From: Alligator mississippiensis
Taxonomy: Eukaryota; Chordata; Crocodylia; Alligatoridae
Assembly (NCBI RefSeq): GCF_030867095.1
Contig: NC_081824.1
Location: 117,994,162 to 118,058,161, forward strand
Direction of reading: 5' to 3'
Length of the DNA stretch: 64,000 nt
This document shows, in pieces, positions 29,217 through 40,892 of this stretch. Position 1 is the stretch's first letter. Each line of letters starts with the position of its first letter. The notes beneath the pieces were generated by a model. It was given only the letters and a program-made list of their open reading frames with translations, was not told the origin of the DNA and did not search any database. The position numbers were made by a program, and so were the translations under genes.

Positions 29217-30899
29217 CAGAGATCCTGGTTTTCTCTGTTTAAAAATAAAAAAAATCTTGATTTAAAAAAAAAAAATTGCAAATTCTCTGAGTAAAACTCC
29301 CCAAATCCAGGTTTCCATGATTAAAATGAAACACCACTGTGTATAAAGCTATCAGTTGAACACGTTTTATTGATATATTTACAATTTTAAAGCAATTTGG
29401 AAGCCTACCAGTGCCTCAATCACTATTATAAAGTAATTTCTAAATACCTATACATTTTGGCATTTGATTTGGGGGTTTTAATCATGGAAAATCAGAGCTC
29501 TTCCTGCCCCTTTCACTCACCAGGATGCAGATCCAGCAGCAGCTATCCCCAAACCCCACCATTCCGTAGCACTGAGCAGCCCTAATATGCCAGTTTCCTG
29601 CTCATGCCATAGCCCCTCACTCCTGACACACAGCCCCCAGCGTTGCTGGTGCCCCTCACCCTTGACCCCCGACCCCCCCCCCCCAGTCCTGCTGGTGCCC
29701 CTCACTCCCCACCCACAGCCCCTTTGGATCCTGCCCGTGCCCTTCACTCACCACCTACAGCCCTCTGGCCCTGATGGTTCCTGTCACTCCCCAACCACAG
29801 CCCCCTGCCTCCCCAGCCCTGCCAGAGGGGGCCCCCAGCTGCCAGCCATAGGGACCAGGGACCCAGGTCCAGAGCCCCTGTCCCCCCAGCAGCTCCCAAG
29901 CCCCAGCTGCCACCCACAGGGAGTGGCAGCTCCTGCAGCAGATCAGGGTATGGAGCCCAGCTCCCCCTCCCCCATGGGGGTACATCTGGAGTAAAGTGCA
30001 TGGCGGGGGATGACAGCTGCCCACTGTGTGCTCAGGGCTCCCTGCACTGCTGCCCTTCCCCCGGGGCCTCTACAGTCCAGTGGGCAAAATCTGACACAGC
30101 ACAGTAGAGAAGGACTGGGTAGGGAAGTTTGATGCCACCCCCACAAGCTCTGCGCTGCAGTGGCAGGTGCCTCTGACTGCCCAGCAGTAGTGAGGGGCAC
30201 AGCTCTATGCCACCACCCCTGCTGCTGTCATGAGGGTAGTGGGCGCTTCACCAGGGTGGCACAGGGCTTGTGGCAATGACACTGAGCTTCCCCAACCCAC
30301 TATGCACTGCCGCACTGGGTCCCACCCACTGGGATGTGGAGACCCTGGGGGGAGGGAAGCATGGCAGGAAACCTGAGCCTTCAGTGAGCAGCCCACATCC
30401 ACCCCCACCCCACACACAATCCCCCATCCCCCAGGAGGGCGTGCACCGGTGAGGAGCCATCCCCACCTCCTCCACCTGGACAAGCTGCCTGCACCTCCAT
30501 CTTGCTCCCCACCGGTGCCCTGTAGCCACGCATTCTGGCCTCAGGCCCTATGCACTGTCCCAGCTGGCCAGCAGCCCCAGCCCTGTCCAAATTCCTCCCT
30601 CCCTCCCTCTGGGAGCCTCAGTTCCCCACCCATCAGACCTATCTGCAGGGAGCTGTCCTCCAAGCTGCCTAGCAGCCATGTACCTAGCACACATGCACAT
30701 GGCGCTCCCTGCCTGACCAGTCTCCTCCTGCTCCCCCCAGCCCCTTACAGGCTGCAACTTTTCCAGCATGCAAAAGGAAATCCATTGTTTCCCTCATTTT
30801 TCTCCTTTAAAGGAGAAAATCTGGGTTTTTCTCCTTAAAAATGAGAAAATCTAGGTTTTACCGCATTTTTCCATGGCAAATGGAAAACCTGGATCCCTG
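29217..30899. mobile_element. Long hAT-like element with C-rich minisatellite
   Basis: The first 17 bases CAGAGATCCTGGTTTTC and the reverse complement of the last 17, CAGGGATCCAGGTTTTC, agree at 15 of 17. The flanks AACATTAG (29209-29216) and ATCATTAG (30900-30907) match at 7 of 8. The interior 29500-30770 is strongly GC-rich with no transposase. Long frames on both strands are proline- or glycine-rich by composition. Confidence 0.7.
29610..29805. repeat. C-rich minisatellite of about 42-bp units
   Basis: About five imperfect units of the form CCCCTCACTCC(C/T)-ACC-ACAGCCCC-TGCTGGTG, with a C12 run near 29684. The same motif family occurs on the opposite strand at 22190-22375. Confidence 0.65.
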
Positions 30900-30907
30900 A
30901 TCATTAG

Positions 30908-31740
30908 GCATTTAGATTAACCTAACCCTGATTAAGATGATCTAATGTAATGCCTGTACATAACCTGTGACACTTTGAAAAGGGCAAAACTTGAAATATG
31001 TCATTACTTCAACTTGGGAGAGTATGTGGGAATAGCTAGGCACAATTGGGCCATTCTGAGGGCAGGTAACCTGCACCTGCAGGCCAAGAAGAGTCTACAG
31101 CAACACAATATATATTAGCTAGCTCTAGCCACTAATCAGGAACAAAACCTAATTGGGCCTAATCTTATTTACCTTAGCCAAAGACCAGGAGACAGGGAAG
31201 AAATCATTAAGTGCATACAGCAACATTATATAAAAGCAAGGCTCATCATTCCAGTGCTAAAGCACTAGAGCACCTTTATTGCAATTTGTTTTCACTGTTC
31301 AATACGCAGCCTCTAAGGGATTTGGAAATAAATATTTTCAGCAGTTGAAGGTGTACCACTTTTCTATGAATGATGTAAAAAGCATAATTTACTGTGCAAA
31401 CTATGCTTTCAGGCTATCACTGCAGTTAGCATCATGTGAGGGGGTAAATATTGCACCCAGGGAATTACTTGATTTTGGTTCAAGGATTAGATTTGGCCCA
31501 ATCTGTTGAATATATCCTTGTTGGTACAATAACAGTGTTCATCTCTAATGTCCTGATCTGATCATTAATAACCCAGAATCATAACGGTGACAAACCACAC
31601 GATAGAGATTTATCAACCAAAAGAAGCTTAAAGCTGAGGTATTATTCAACATAATTGTTCCACACTTTGGTGATATTGTTGAGGTGGCTGAGCTGATTAT
31701 GGAAATCTAAACTGATCATTTACATAGGATATGCTGAATA
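30908..31740. other. AT-rich DNA, nothing recognised
   Basis: No supported feature. Confidence 0.35.
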
Positions 31741-32010
31741 GAGTCTTTTTCACTCATTGAGTTCAAAGTGATTAAGCCTTATGACTCCATTTTACACATG
31801 CGGGAACTGGGATACAGAAATACCTTATCCCAAATTTTCAGAAGTAGCCTCTAACATTTGGTGCTTTTCTTTTTGTGTGTCCACCTTAAGATAATTTATA
31901 TCTAGGCAATTGCAGAGAGACAGCCGCAGACTGAGGCACTGGTATGAATTAGATGCTGAATAATCCTGCCTCTGGTTCTACAGTCAGAAACTGAACCCAG
32001 GCCCTTGACA
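31741..32010. repeat. Probable ancient amniote SINE/LINE-tail fragment
   Basis: Blocks such as CATTTTACACATGCGGGAAC, CAAATTTTCAGAAGTAGC and AACTGAACCCAGGCCC resemble old amniote dispersed repeats (a 'tttacagatggggaaactg ... cagaagtgctgagcac ... ttgaacccagg' pattern). Related fragments seem present at 38690-38810 and 41785-41890. Assignment by eye only. Confidence 0.4.
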
Positions 32011-32149
32011 CACATTACACTTAAGATGTGATTACCTGGTTAATCATGTGTTAAGTTGTAACCTGGCCATATGTTAAAGCAATGAAGTGTCATAAGACAA
32101 GGGAATAAGCCATAAAGTAATTTCACAAAAAAATATGTAATAACGTTGT

Positions 32150-32685
32150 GAGTCGTTCCTATCACACCTTTAATTCCATCTGTGGCCAGTTGTGCCCTGC
32201 AGCTAGGAGCCCAGATCAGCTGATGAGGCTGCCAGCTTTAGGTGACCCCCATGCACTCCTGGAGCTGGGAGCTCCATCAGCTGATCCAGGCTCCCAGCCA
32301 GGGGCACTACATGCCAAGAAGGCTCCCCCTGTTCCAGCAATAAGGGGCAATAGCATGGGCAACTGGTGCCTCCTGCGTCAGGGGGGACACATGCCCCCCA
32401 GCAGCCAGTCAGCAACTGGGGGGGTCCCCCCATGGCCGATCACACTGACCGGGAAGCATGAGTGGGGCACCCAGAAGTGCCAGCGGGGCTCCTGAAAGTG
32501 TCAGTGGCGCTTTTCCTAGCACCCCCACCCCCACTCCCCAGCCAGCACTCACAAAGGGGGCTCCTGCCTGCCCCCACCCTGCCCATCACCTAAGCAGGGG
32601 CCACTGGCTGGGAAATGGTGCTCCAGCACTCTAAGGGGGTGAGTGTGCACCCCCATGCACCGCCTATGTGTCGCTACTGAGTGAT
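32150..32685. mobile_element. GC-rich element, relative of 19565-19801
   Basis: CATGGGCAACTGGTGCCTCC (from 32354) and CCGCCTATGTGTCGCTACTG (to about 32677) are the two ends of the family seen at 19565-19801. The preceding 32170-32330 contains a duplicated GATCAGCTGAT(G/C)-(C)AGG-like palindromic motif and may be a separate or host element. No matching flanking duplication found. Confidence 0.5.
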
Positions 32686-33142
32686 CCCACAATCACACTT
32701 CCTGCCATGCATGTGTGGCATGGCAGGCATAGGTGCTGAAAGGCCAGGGCTAACAGGGTTTATCCCCCCCAAAACTGGGCCACTGACAGTGGCTCCAGCA
32801 CCACCACCATGCCTCACCATTATAGCACCACACCCAGCATCCCCACCGCATGCTCCTCTGCCACTGTACATACAGCACTAACAACTCTAAATTCAGTTGC
32901 TCTTGGTGTTTGGCCCCAGTATAATTAATTCAGACTACTATCTCAATGGATTTCTAATATGAGCTGTGTAGGGGGCGCTGCGGGTGCAGGCAGCTCTATG
33001 CAGGCTTCACTTACCGGTCCCGCCCACATGCACTCCGCACTGCTCCTGGATGCCCTGTGTGCCCTGGCACCTCCTGGGCATGTTGCAGCCACCCACATTG
33101 CAAGCAGGGAGAGGTGGGAGATGCAAAGGGGTGGGGCGTGGG
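32686..33142. other. Mixed repeat-like sequence, unresolved
   Basis: Alternating GC-rich (32690-32870, 32960-33140) and AT-rich patches. No clear ends. Possibly fragments of the same GC-rich element families. Confidence 0.3.
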
Positions 33143-33400
33143 AAGTACCATACTGGGTCAGACCAATGGTCGATTTAGCCATCTCTGACTGGTAGAAGTA
33201 GATGATAAAGAGGCAGAGCATCGAATTGGATATCTCTAGAGTGATCTACCCCCTATTCCTGGCATCCACCATTTATTGGGTTAGAGATGGCAGAAGAAAC
33301 ATCTTCAACCCAACCATCTGTCCATCCGGTAAACAGCCGTTAATAGCTCTGCCATCCATTAATTTATCCAGTTCATTTTGACAAAGCCTCCTTCCTAAGA
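33143..33400 (+). repeat. Dispersed sauropsid repeat (GGGTCAGACCAATGG type)
   Basis: ACCATACTGGGTCAGACCAATGG, ATCTACCCCCTATTCCTGGC and AATTTATCCAGTTC reproduce, in order, blocks of a very common reptile/bird dispersed repeat. Its class is not certain from memory. It is diverged and 3'-incomplete. Confidence 0.55.
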
Positions 33401-34130
33401 GTTTTTATATTAAATTGTATTTTCCTGTGCCACAATGTAAATTATTTTATGTATTATGCAATTTTATTTGAATTCTTTTGTTTTTTGCATTCCCAGCTTA
33501 TGATATAAAAATATTAATACTCCAAATCCAACAGATTATCTATTCCTGACATGAAAATGGCTATATAGTTCAGCAGGTTCATGGCGGGGCATTCAGGGAG
33601 CTCAGAGCTCACAAGTGAGCATTGGTCTATATCCTAGATGACTCAGCTATTGTACTGACATCCTCAAAACAGAGCCAAATCCAGATCTGGTATGAAGATA
33701 CACAATTCAGCTAAAGTCAGACTTATGTAACAAAATTGCAGAGTGAAAAATTCCATGAAAATCTGTAACAATCCTTGAAAACTTTTGACTTGATTATCTG
33801 TGTGATTTTCTTTCCCTGCCCCACACACATTTTTAATAGGTGAACTCCTGCCCCTAACTCTGGAGTTTCAAAACCTCATTAACATTTTTTTCCTTAGGAC
33901 ATGAATAATCTATTAAAATGGTGTGTTATTACATATGAATTGAACTGATTAAAATAAACTTGCAAAAGGAGTGAATAGTATGGGCCAAATCTTACATCCT
34001 TATTCCATCCTTTCTTCTAGAGTAAGAATGGAGAAGGCTTAGGGTTTAGCCTGTTTACTTACCAAACAGTAGCCCACATAGCCCCACTGCCAGATGGCAT
34101 TCTGAACAGACAGCCTCTTCTAAGCCTATT
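33401..34130. other. AT-rich DNA, nothing recognised
   Basis: No supported feature. Confidence 0.35.
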
Positions 34131-34332
34131 GTCCAAATCAGGTGTGCTCAATCTCGGCTCATGAGCCAGATCCAGCCTATGGTGCTGTGTCATTTAGCCT
34201 GCAGGGTTCCCCACTGGTTTGGAAATTTGGCAGCAGGTGGACAGTGGTAGCCTTAATAGTTGCTTCCTTGCTGCCAAATTTCCAGACACATGCAGAGCCC
34301 CATGGATCAGATGATATGGCTCTGCACACTAG

Positions 34333-35339
34333 GGCTAGGGACAGACATTACACATAAACCGGTTTAAGTGATTAGAAACTGATTTAAACCTGTAACAAAA
34401 GAGATGTTCAGTGCACATAAACCAGTTTGAGATAAACCTGGTTGAATGTAGTATCAGACTTAACTGATTTGGCTCAAACTGGTTTATGCAATGTCTGTCC
34501 CAGGCCCCTTGCTGGTTTAAGATAAACCAGACAACCCTAGCATCCCAGCATGCTCTCTGGGCTGGCTAGGGCTCTCTGCTCCACAGCAAGGCTGGTCTTT
34601 CCCCTCTGCTTCCTGGCTGGAGCTCCAGAGACTGCAGGCTACTTCCCCCCATCCCCTTACTACTCCCTGCTAAGCAGGAATTACTCACTCCCCTCTGGCT
34701 TGCTAAGGAGGTGTTTGTGTATTAGCTAGCAGACCACATTCTGGCTATGGTCAGTGCTGAATCAGATAGAATCAACAGGCAGAATCAACCCCCAGGGAAG
34801 ACCAGGAGCAATGAATACAAACTCCTGGGAAATTGCTTCAGGCTCAATTCCAGGAAAAACTCCTTCACAGTCAGGGTGTTCAGGCTGTGAAATAAGCTCC
34901 CTCCAGTGGTGGTGCAGTCACCCTGGAAATCTTCAAAAGGAGACTGGAAAGTCACCTTGCTTGGGTCACTTGACCCCAGTTGTCTTTTCCTGCCTAGTCC
35001 AGGAGGACTGGACCCAATCATCTACAAGGTCCCTTCTAGCCCCTAACCTATGAACAAGTAGCTGGTAATATCCCTCTGTTGTTTTCTTAATTGGGTGATA
35101 AACACTGTTATCAGTTCCCTGCTGGGCCAATCAGAATTCCTGCCCACCCCCATCAGCTCCATGCTGTGGAAGGGAAGGGAGGGCTGCTCTAGAGCCCCCT
35201 GGCTTCTGGCTTGAGTCATTTGTCTGCATTTCTGGGATGTCTGTCTGGTTACAAAACTGATTTAGCCTAGCCAGATTAGACTAACCTGCAAAGACTGAAT
35301 CAATTCAGGCTCAGGCTTTTTGAATGTCTGTCCCTAGCC
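34333..35339. mobile_element. Harbinger-like non-autonomous element, copy 1, middle layer of the nest
   Basis: The first 17 bases GGCTAGGGACAGACATT are the exact reverse complement of the last 17, and TAG flanks both ends (34330-34332, 35340-35342). A 3-bp duplication with a GG-starting inverted repeat suggests the PIF/Harbinger superfamily. Subterminal AAACC(G/A)GTTTAAG-type inverted motifs recur. The interior is non-coding and contains a CR1 tail at 34788-35055. Confidence 0.7.
34788..35055 (+). mobile_element. CR1 3' tail, innermost layer of the nest
   Basis: It encodes remnants of the CR1 C-terminus (around FRKNSFTVRVFRL-like codons, then VVQSPWKSSKGDWK-like codons in frame-shifted form) followed by GGAGGACTGGACCCAATCAT and GGTCCCTTCTAGCCCCTAAC. 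The terminal octamers are reduced to CTATGAA. It is a short 5'-truncated insertion inside the Harbinger-like element. Confidence 0.8.
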
Positions 35340-35656
35340 TAGGTCACCAGTCTGCACTGGAGCTGGTGCATGGGGTCAATCCATGGCCAGATTGGTATGC
35401 AGGTTTGGGCCAGTGCATGGCCAGATCTCTGCGCTGGATAGGGCCAGCATGCTGCTGGATCCAGCATAGGAGATTGCAGTGGCAAGAGATTGAGCCAGCG
35501 CAAGGAATCTGATTGACACAGGGTCAGGACAGTGCATGAACAAATCTGCACATGCATTCATGTGCCAACCCTGCATGTGTGGTCCAGCCTTCAAACCTAC
35601 GTCAAGCCACTCATCCAGCCCACGAGGCTAGAAGGTTGAGCATCAGCGATCTAGAT

Positions 35657-37440
35657 AGACAGATTAAACAACCAAAGTTGTTTGGGCAGATCAATAGAAA
35701 TGGCAACCTTCCTAGATCAGCATCATCTACCCAAATGACGAAGCACTAGCATGTAGGATTTGAATCTCCAAATACAAGTGGCAAGGGTTCTATTAATTTC
35801 TGAGGATCCAACCCAAGGAAAGAAGGGTGAAGATTCCTAAAGGTTGTGTATTAAGGATGGAAGCACATTTCCATGAGATCACTATGCAGAGTGGGCAGCT
35901 CTCCATGTCTCAGAGCTAAAGGTTTCTTCTCAGAGGATCCCAAGAACAGTATCTCCTAGATATTTCCACAGCAGATTTTTAGGATCCATTAGAGATTCAG
36001 GGGGCAGCACAAGCTTTTTGAGCTCTTGGCACAGAGCCCTGTCACTATCATTGTATATAGAAACTTTCTTACTGACTGTTTTGTTTGTTGTTTTTTTACT
36101 TGCCTTTTACACTTGTCTGTATAGCTGTGAGACAGGCAGAGTAGAATGGAAGTAGGTAGGGAGACTGAGTACCCAGATTGACAGGAAGACAAGAAATAAG
36201 ATGAATAAGCTCCCCTTGGAGATGGGATCCTGGCTTCTCTATGTTCCATGAGTCATCTAGCATACTATGGGCGTTGTGATAACTAATAAATATGTCTTGT
36301 AAAGAGACTGTCATGCCTCTTTCTGCTTTATACTACGGGCCAGGGCTTAGCTCGTTATTATTTATTCATAGGCATTTCTCTTTTACTCATTGCCATGATT
36401 TCTAAGCATCTATTAATAATGTTCAAGTAGCAATAAAACCTCCATCATAAATTTAAATAATCTTAGACTCTAGTTTAGCTATGTGGTCACTGGGGGGCTG
36501 TATGTAAGTCAAGAAAACAGCTGTAAAAACTGATTGTGTAAGATTGAGGAGCTCACAGTGCATCAGACAAGGAGAAGAGATAGCTGTGGTATGGGAGTTT
36601 CTATATACCCAGTCATGGAGAGATGAGGGAGCACACTTCTACTCTTAGCTAAGGAATTACAGTCGTAGTGAAAATCCCATCTCCCCATCCTACACCTCTT
36701 CTGCTAAATAATTGCAGTGTATCTGCTAAATAACTGCAGTGTTTTTAAATGGGCTTTTAATACTGGACTAGGCAAAATACAAGAAAATATGATTCAGGGA
36801 GAAAGCTTATATACTGAGGAAGGGGTGTGTTATATTGCTTTTCCATTGCTGAATGCTAATAGTCAAAAACATTTTTTAAAAATCTTAAAATATTTTCTCT
36901 CACCTTCCAAAATCACCTCTTGGAAATATGAAACTAAATGCATGTCTTAATAACTATGCTTAAGTGCCCACCTGCTTTCTTACCGTAGGACTTCTGGTTC
37001 CATCTTAAAACCAAGACATAAAATATTTTTAACAAAATAAATAAAAATTAATAAATACATTGGCCAAATTTTCAAATAATGGAAACTGATCTGGGCCTAC
37101 TGAGATTATAGAATTATGCCAGTTCACATCACATACCGACAATACAAATATAACATTTTTCCTCCTTCTCTTTCCCTAGTTAGGTCAAATTTTAAGCTCT
37201 CCAACCTTCAGCAGCACCTTTTTCATGAAGCATTTGTAATAGTTTAATCAGTGTTGTTGCACCATCTGGCTTCTTGGTAGCTCTACAGAGACTCTTCCTC
37301 CACCATATAAATACCCAACTTGCAAGAAATATGTTTGCACCAGAGTATATCATTTTATTTTATACTAATTGTGAGGCTGTGATTTTTAGCTTGTGTTGTG
37401 CTAGCTTCTGGAAGAGTCCTGTGTTTATCTGTGACTCAAG
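35657..37440. other. AT-rich DNA, nothing recognised
   Basis: No transposon ends or coding exons seen. Candidate host sequence. Confidence 0.35.
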
Positions 37441-37547
37441 GGCTACATCCAGGTGAGCATGGACATATGGTGTGTGGCACCGCAGACCTATCTGTGATGC
37501 CACACATCGCACATGCAAGCATTCCCCACATTGCTACCTTGTGGCAC

Positions 37548-37563
37548 GGGGGGGGGGGGGGGG
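37548..37563 (+). repeat. G16 homopolymer
   Basis: Sixteen consecutive G on the plus strand, inside the element at 37441-37936. Confidence 0.95.
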
Positions 37564-37628
37564 CGTTGACCCTGGGAGATCTCAGGATCAAAAAAAAAAC
37601 AAACAAAAAAAAACAACCCCCACACCAA

Positions 37629-37657
37629 AAAATAATAATAATAATAATAATAATAAT
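37629..37657 (+). repeat. (AAT)n microsatellite
   Basis: About nine to ten uninterrupted AAT/TAA units following an A/C-rich stretch. Confidence 0.95.
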
Positions 37658-37959
37658 CAGGGCAGTGAACATAGCGGCAGCACATGCTGCCCAAAACTGA
37701 AGCCTGGCTGGCCAGAGCACAGTCCAGCTGCTGGCCAGGCTTCCTGCCCTGGCTGCAGCCCCGGGACGTCCTTAGGATCCCATTAAGGCTGTTGGGGACA
37801 ACACAGTTGCTGGCCCCAGCCTCTCGTACCCCACCCAGCATAACCTGCTATGCACCAGAGTGTGCGTGGCATGGGCATTCCCAGCAGACAAGGTGTGCTC
37901 AAGGAGACAAATATCCTCACCTGTCTGGATGACGCCAGAGTTGATTGTCATTCTACATT

Positions 37960-38050
37960 GAAATGAAAAAGCCAGTAGTCCTGTGTTTAGAGCACTATCA
38001 AGGGATGTGAGAGACCCGTGTTCAAATCCCTGCCTCACAAGTGAGTGCAT
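37960..38050 (+). mobile_element. tRNA-like SINE head
   Basis: TGTTTAGAGCAC (37984-37995) resembles a pol III box A, and GTGTTCAAATCC (38018-38029) resembles box B, at tRNA-like spacing, with a GGGATGTGAGAGACC block between that is typical of reptile tRNA-derived SINEs. It is not a functional tRNA gene: there is no proper acceptor stem. Confidence 0.55.
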
Positions 38051-38174
38051 GGATCATAATGTGTGGCTTTTCTGATGTGGATCAATCTCAGTATCTCCTG
38101 TTGGAGCTGTTCTATTTTGAGTAAGTAATTAAATATGCATAGGGGTAAAAAAATAAAAAAATAAAAATGACTCC

Positions 38175-38380
38175 ATAGCCCATTGGCTAGGAGAGCAGTC
38201 AGCAATGTTTTCTGGTGGCAGGCCAGACTGATCCAGTTTGGGTCAAACCTGGTTGTTGCTTCTCTCCAGCACTTCTCCCTGCCTAGCCACACTGCAGCAC
38301 AGGCAAAGCCCCTTGCCACTGAATTCTGCAACCCAGATCCAGTGGCTCTGTGCCTAACAGCTCTGGGCTAATTCAATCCC
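38175..38380. other. Possible hAT-like fragment
   Basis: A CAGTCAGCAATGTTTTCTGG start and GGTGGCAGGCCAGACTG-like sequence recall hAT non-autonomous elements, but no matching end or duplication was found. Confidence 0.25.
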
Positions 38381-40892
38381 TGAATTAGGATACTCACTTA
38401 GGATGCTCCAATTCAGACAGAGTGGGGAGTGGGATCTGGATCTGGATCTCTTACAGCCAACTAATTGAATGACAAGACTATTGGCTTGCCTTGGGTCTTT
38501 CTCTTGTGTGCCTTCAGGAATTCCATCTGGGACATGAGAAATTTCCCAATGAAACTTTTGTCAAAATAGAGCATTTTTCACTATAAGTTTGGTTTTGATG
38601 AATTGGCATTCTCAGACAAGAACTGTTTTGACAAATTCTTGGCTAGACCTACAAAGCACTAAACGACTCCCATTGTTCTCTTGGGCTCTCCTGGGTGCTG
38701 GCCAGTGTTTGAAAATCTAGCCACTTCATTTAAGTGCCTAAGGGGGGAGCTGAACTCTGTTGAAAATCTGGTTCTAGTTGTGGGTGTTGAGCATTTTGCA
38801 AAGTTTGTCCTTAGAAGTTTCCTCCGAGACCCTGAAGATTCAGTACTGATCCAAAAAAAATTAGGACAGAACTCTTCTCCAGAGCATGAATAGAAGGATT
38901 ATATAGGTTTCATCAATCCCTTTCACCATTATATACTGCAGGAGAGAGAATCTGATTTCATGAACTCCAGAATTCCCAACGCTTCTGTTAGTAGCAGCAC
39001 CTTGGTTTTTTCTCTTGAGGATGAATGAAAATAAAAATAAAGTTACCTTGTTATTTTTAACAACTTTCAATTCTAAAGTGGGGGGGGGGGGGGTTTCCAG
39101 CATGGATATGTTCTTTGAGAAATCTTGACTCTAGCTTGCTTTCTCAGTTTGTTGCACAGTTCCTTCAAGTTCAGACGAAAACACTGCAACCACTGAAAAG
39201 ACGTCTGTAAGTAAAACCATGGTTTTAAGAAAGAAGTTTCAAACGAATCAAACATGCTTTTTTCTCTCTCATTGGGTACCCCAAAAGTCTATATTCTGAG
39301 TGCCTATCCAGACCAAGAATAAGTTCCACTTTTTGATGTTTTACATCCTAGAATAGATAGGTCAAATTGTAGTTTTAACATGAGGGGAAGTAGGATTCAC
39401 CTGGACTAGCTACCTCATATTAAAAAGCTTAAATGTACCCTTTCTGTACTAGGATTTTAAAACAAGAAGGCTTAGATGTTTTAAAACTTGCTACATTTAA
39501 TTTTTTAGATAACACATTTTAAAATAGTCTCTTCTGCTAATAAGCTTTCAATAGTTTCTGTTGTTTTCTAAGTAACTGTTAGCAAAAGCTATCAAATTTC
39601 ACAACATGGTACAGCAAAAAGCAGTTTAGTATCAATCTATTTTGGATATTTGCCCATTTTGTGATAGATGGTGAAAATAATTTACAAAAATAGCCCAAAT
39701 AAAACCAAAATACTTCAACATGGGCTTGCACTTAACATGAAAGAAAGAACCAGGATTAGATTTAAAAGAGAATTTCTCCTCTCTTTTTTCCCCTTCCCCT
39801 CTTTTACTCTGGTTAGAATCCTTCTCTAAAAATTGTTTTTTGCACTGATTTATAGGTTTTGGCATGGGAGTTACTGCTGTTTCTCAAAGCAGCGGACAGA
39901 AAATTAGTCACGATGTGATGTTAACAACTTTCTTCGTTACCTAGATGTTTTGTACTTTATTAAGTGCAACACAAGCTGACCTAATGCCTCTGAACAAAAC
40001 ATACAGTTTTGTATGCACTGCAAATATACAGAGCAGTAATTAATATAGAAAAATACCATTAAAACACTAACTGTAGTAAACTGGACCCAAGTTCTGTGAA
40101 AGTGTTTAATTCTGTATTACTCAGGTGCAGCAGACAGGTAGATTCTCTGTCACCGCCTTTTAAGTTTTAAAACTGGATGTTTTTAAATACAGAACATTAG
40201 AATGCCAGCACTGTATTAGCTGTGGCCATTATTTTCACTTTAAATCAATAGATTTTTGTTGCCCTCAAGTTCACTATGCCAGAGAGGTACATGCTGCCAG
40301 TAAGTAATGGCATGTGGACAATGGCATGAGGGAAGCTGGAGTTTTTGGTATTTGAGGTAGTGGACACTTGCATTTTTTAGCTTTAATCTATTCAGTAGAT
40401 ATTTCTGCCAAAATTGTCAGCAGTGCTGTAGTTAACAATATTGTGAATTAAGCTCTTTACTAAGTTTCAGAGGCAATAATTGTGGATAACACATATGGCT
40501 TTTTAGAAGAGAGTTCCTCCTTCCTCACCAATTCCTTTACAATGTTCAATTAGCCTACCTGGAGTAGAGTAGAAGTCATTAGAAAAAACCTTCTACCTTA
40601 TAGAATATGACTAGGTAAATCATGACAGCATCCATGCTAAGAGAATTATAAAATGACTTCAGATCTTTCTAAAATGTAGGAATTATTTTCATTCCTTGTG
40701 CAGTGGAGCTCCTCATTTTAAAAGGGAGGGGGCATATTTTGAAAGGTGGAGACATGAGGGTGAGCTCACATTTCTTTCAATATTTTTAAATCAATCTTTC
40801 TATAAATTAAATGGGGTATCTAGAGATTAAGTGGTAGTACAATATGGTTTTATTGGTACTTGTTCAGGTGACCTACACAAAACAGCCAGTGA
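38381..40892. other. AT-rich DNA with one old repeat fragment and a G14 run
   Basis: Positions 38690-38810 (GAAAATCTAGCCAC, AAGTGCCTAAGGGGGG, GAGCATTTTGCAAAG) resemble an old amniote repeat. G14 lies at 39080-39093. The rest, about 39100-40890, is AT-rich and repeat-poor. Confidence 0.4.

Larger units (their letters stand above)
34139..35648. mobile_element. hAT-like element, outer layer of a three-level nest
   Basis: It starts CAGGTGTGCTCAATC and ends GGTTGAGCATCAGCG (reverse complement CGCTGATGCTCAACC), the same family as 21416-21787, including the internal TTTGGCAG/TGCCAAA pair (34228-34275). The flanks GTCCAAAT (34131-34138) and ATCTAGAT (35649-35656) agree at 5 of 8, with transitions only, so the copy is old. 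It is interrupted by the element at 34333-35339; about 500 bp belong to the hAT itself. Confidence 0.65.
37441..37936. mobile_element. Non-autonomous DNA transposon, copy 2 of the CATCCAG family
   Basis: The start GGCTACATCCAG and the reverse complement of the end, GGCGTCATCCAG, agree at 10 of 12. Internal blocks match 9253-9660 in order. It contains a G16 run (37548-37563), an A/C-rich run and an (AAT)n run (37629-37657). The flanking duplication is unclear. Confidence 0.6.

Noticed and set aside
37398..37841. Frames with long asparagine, isoleucine or tyrosine runs
   Set aside because: Direct translation of the (AAT)n microsatellite. No gene.
37960..38050. True tRNA gene
   Set aside because: Box-like motifs are present but no acceptor stem or cloverleaf could be built; a SINE fits better.
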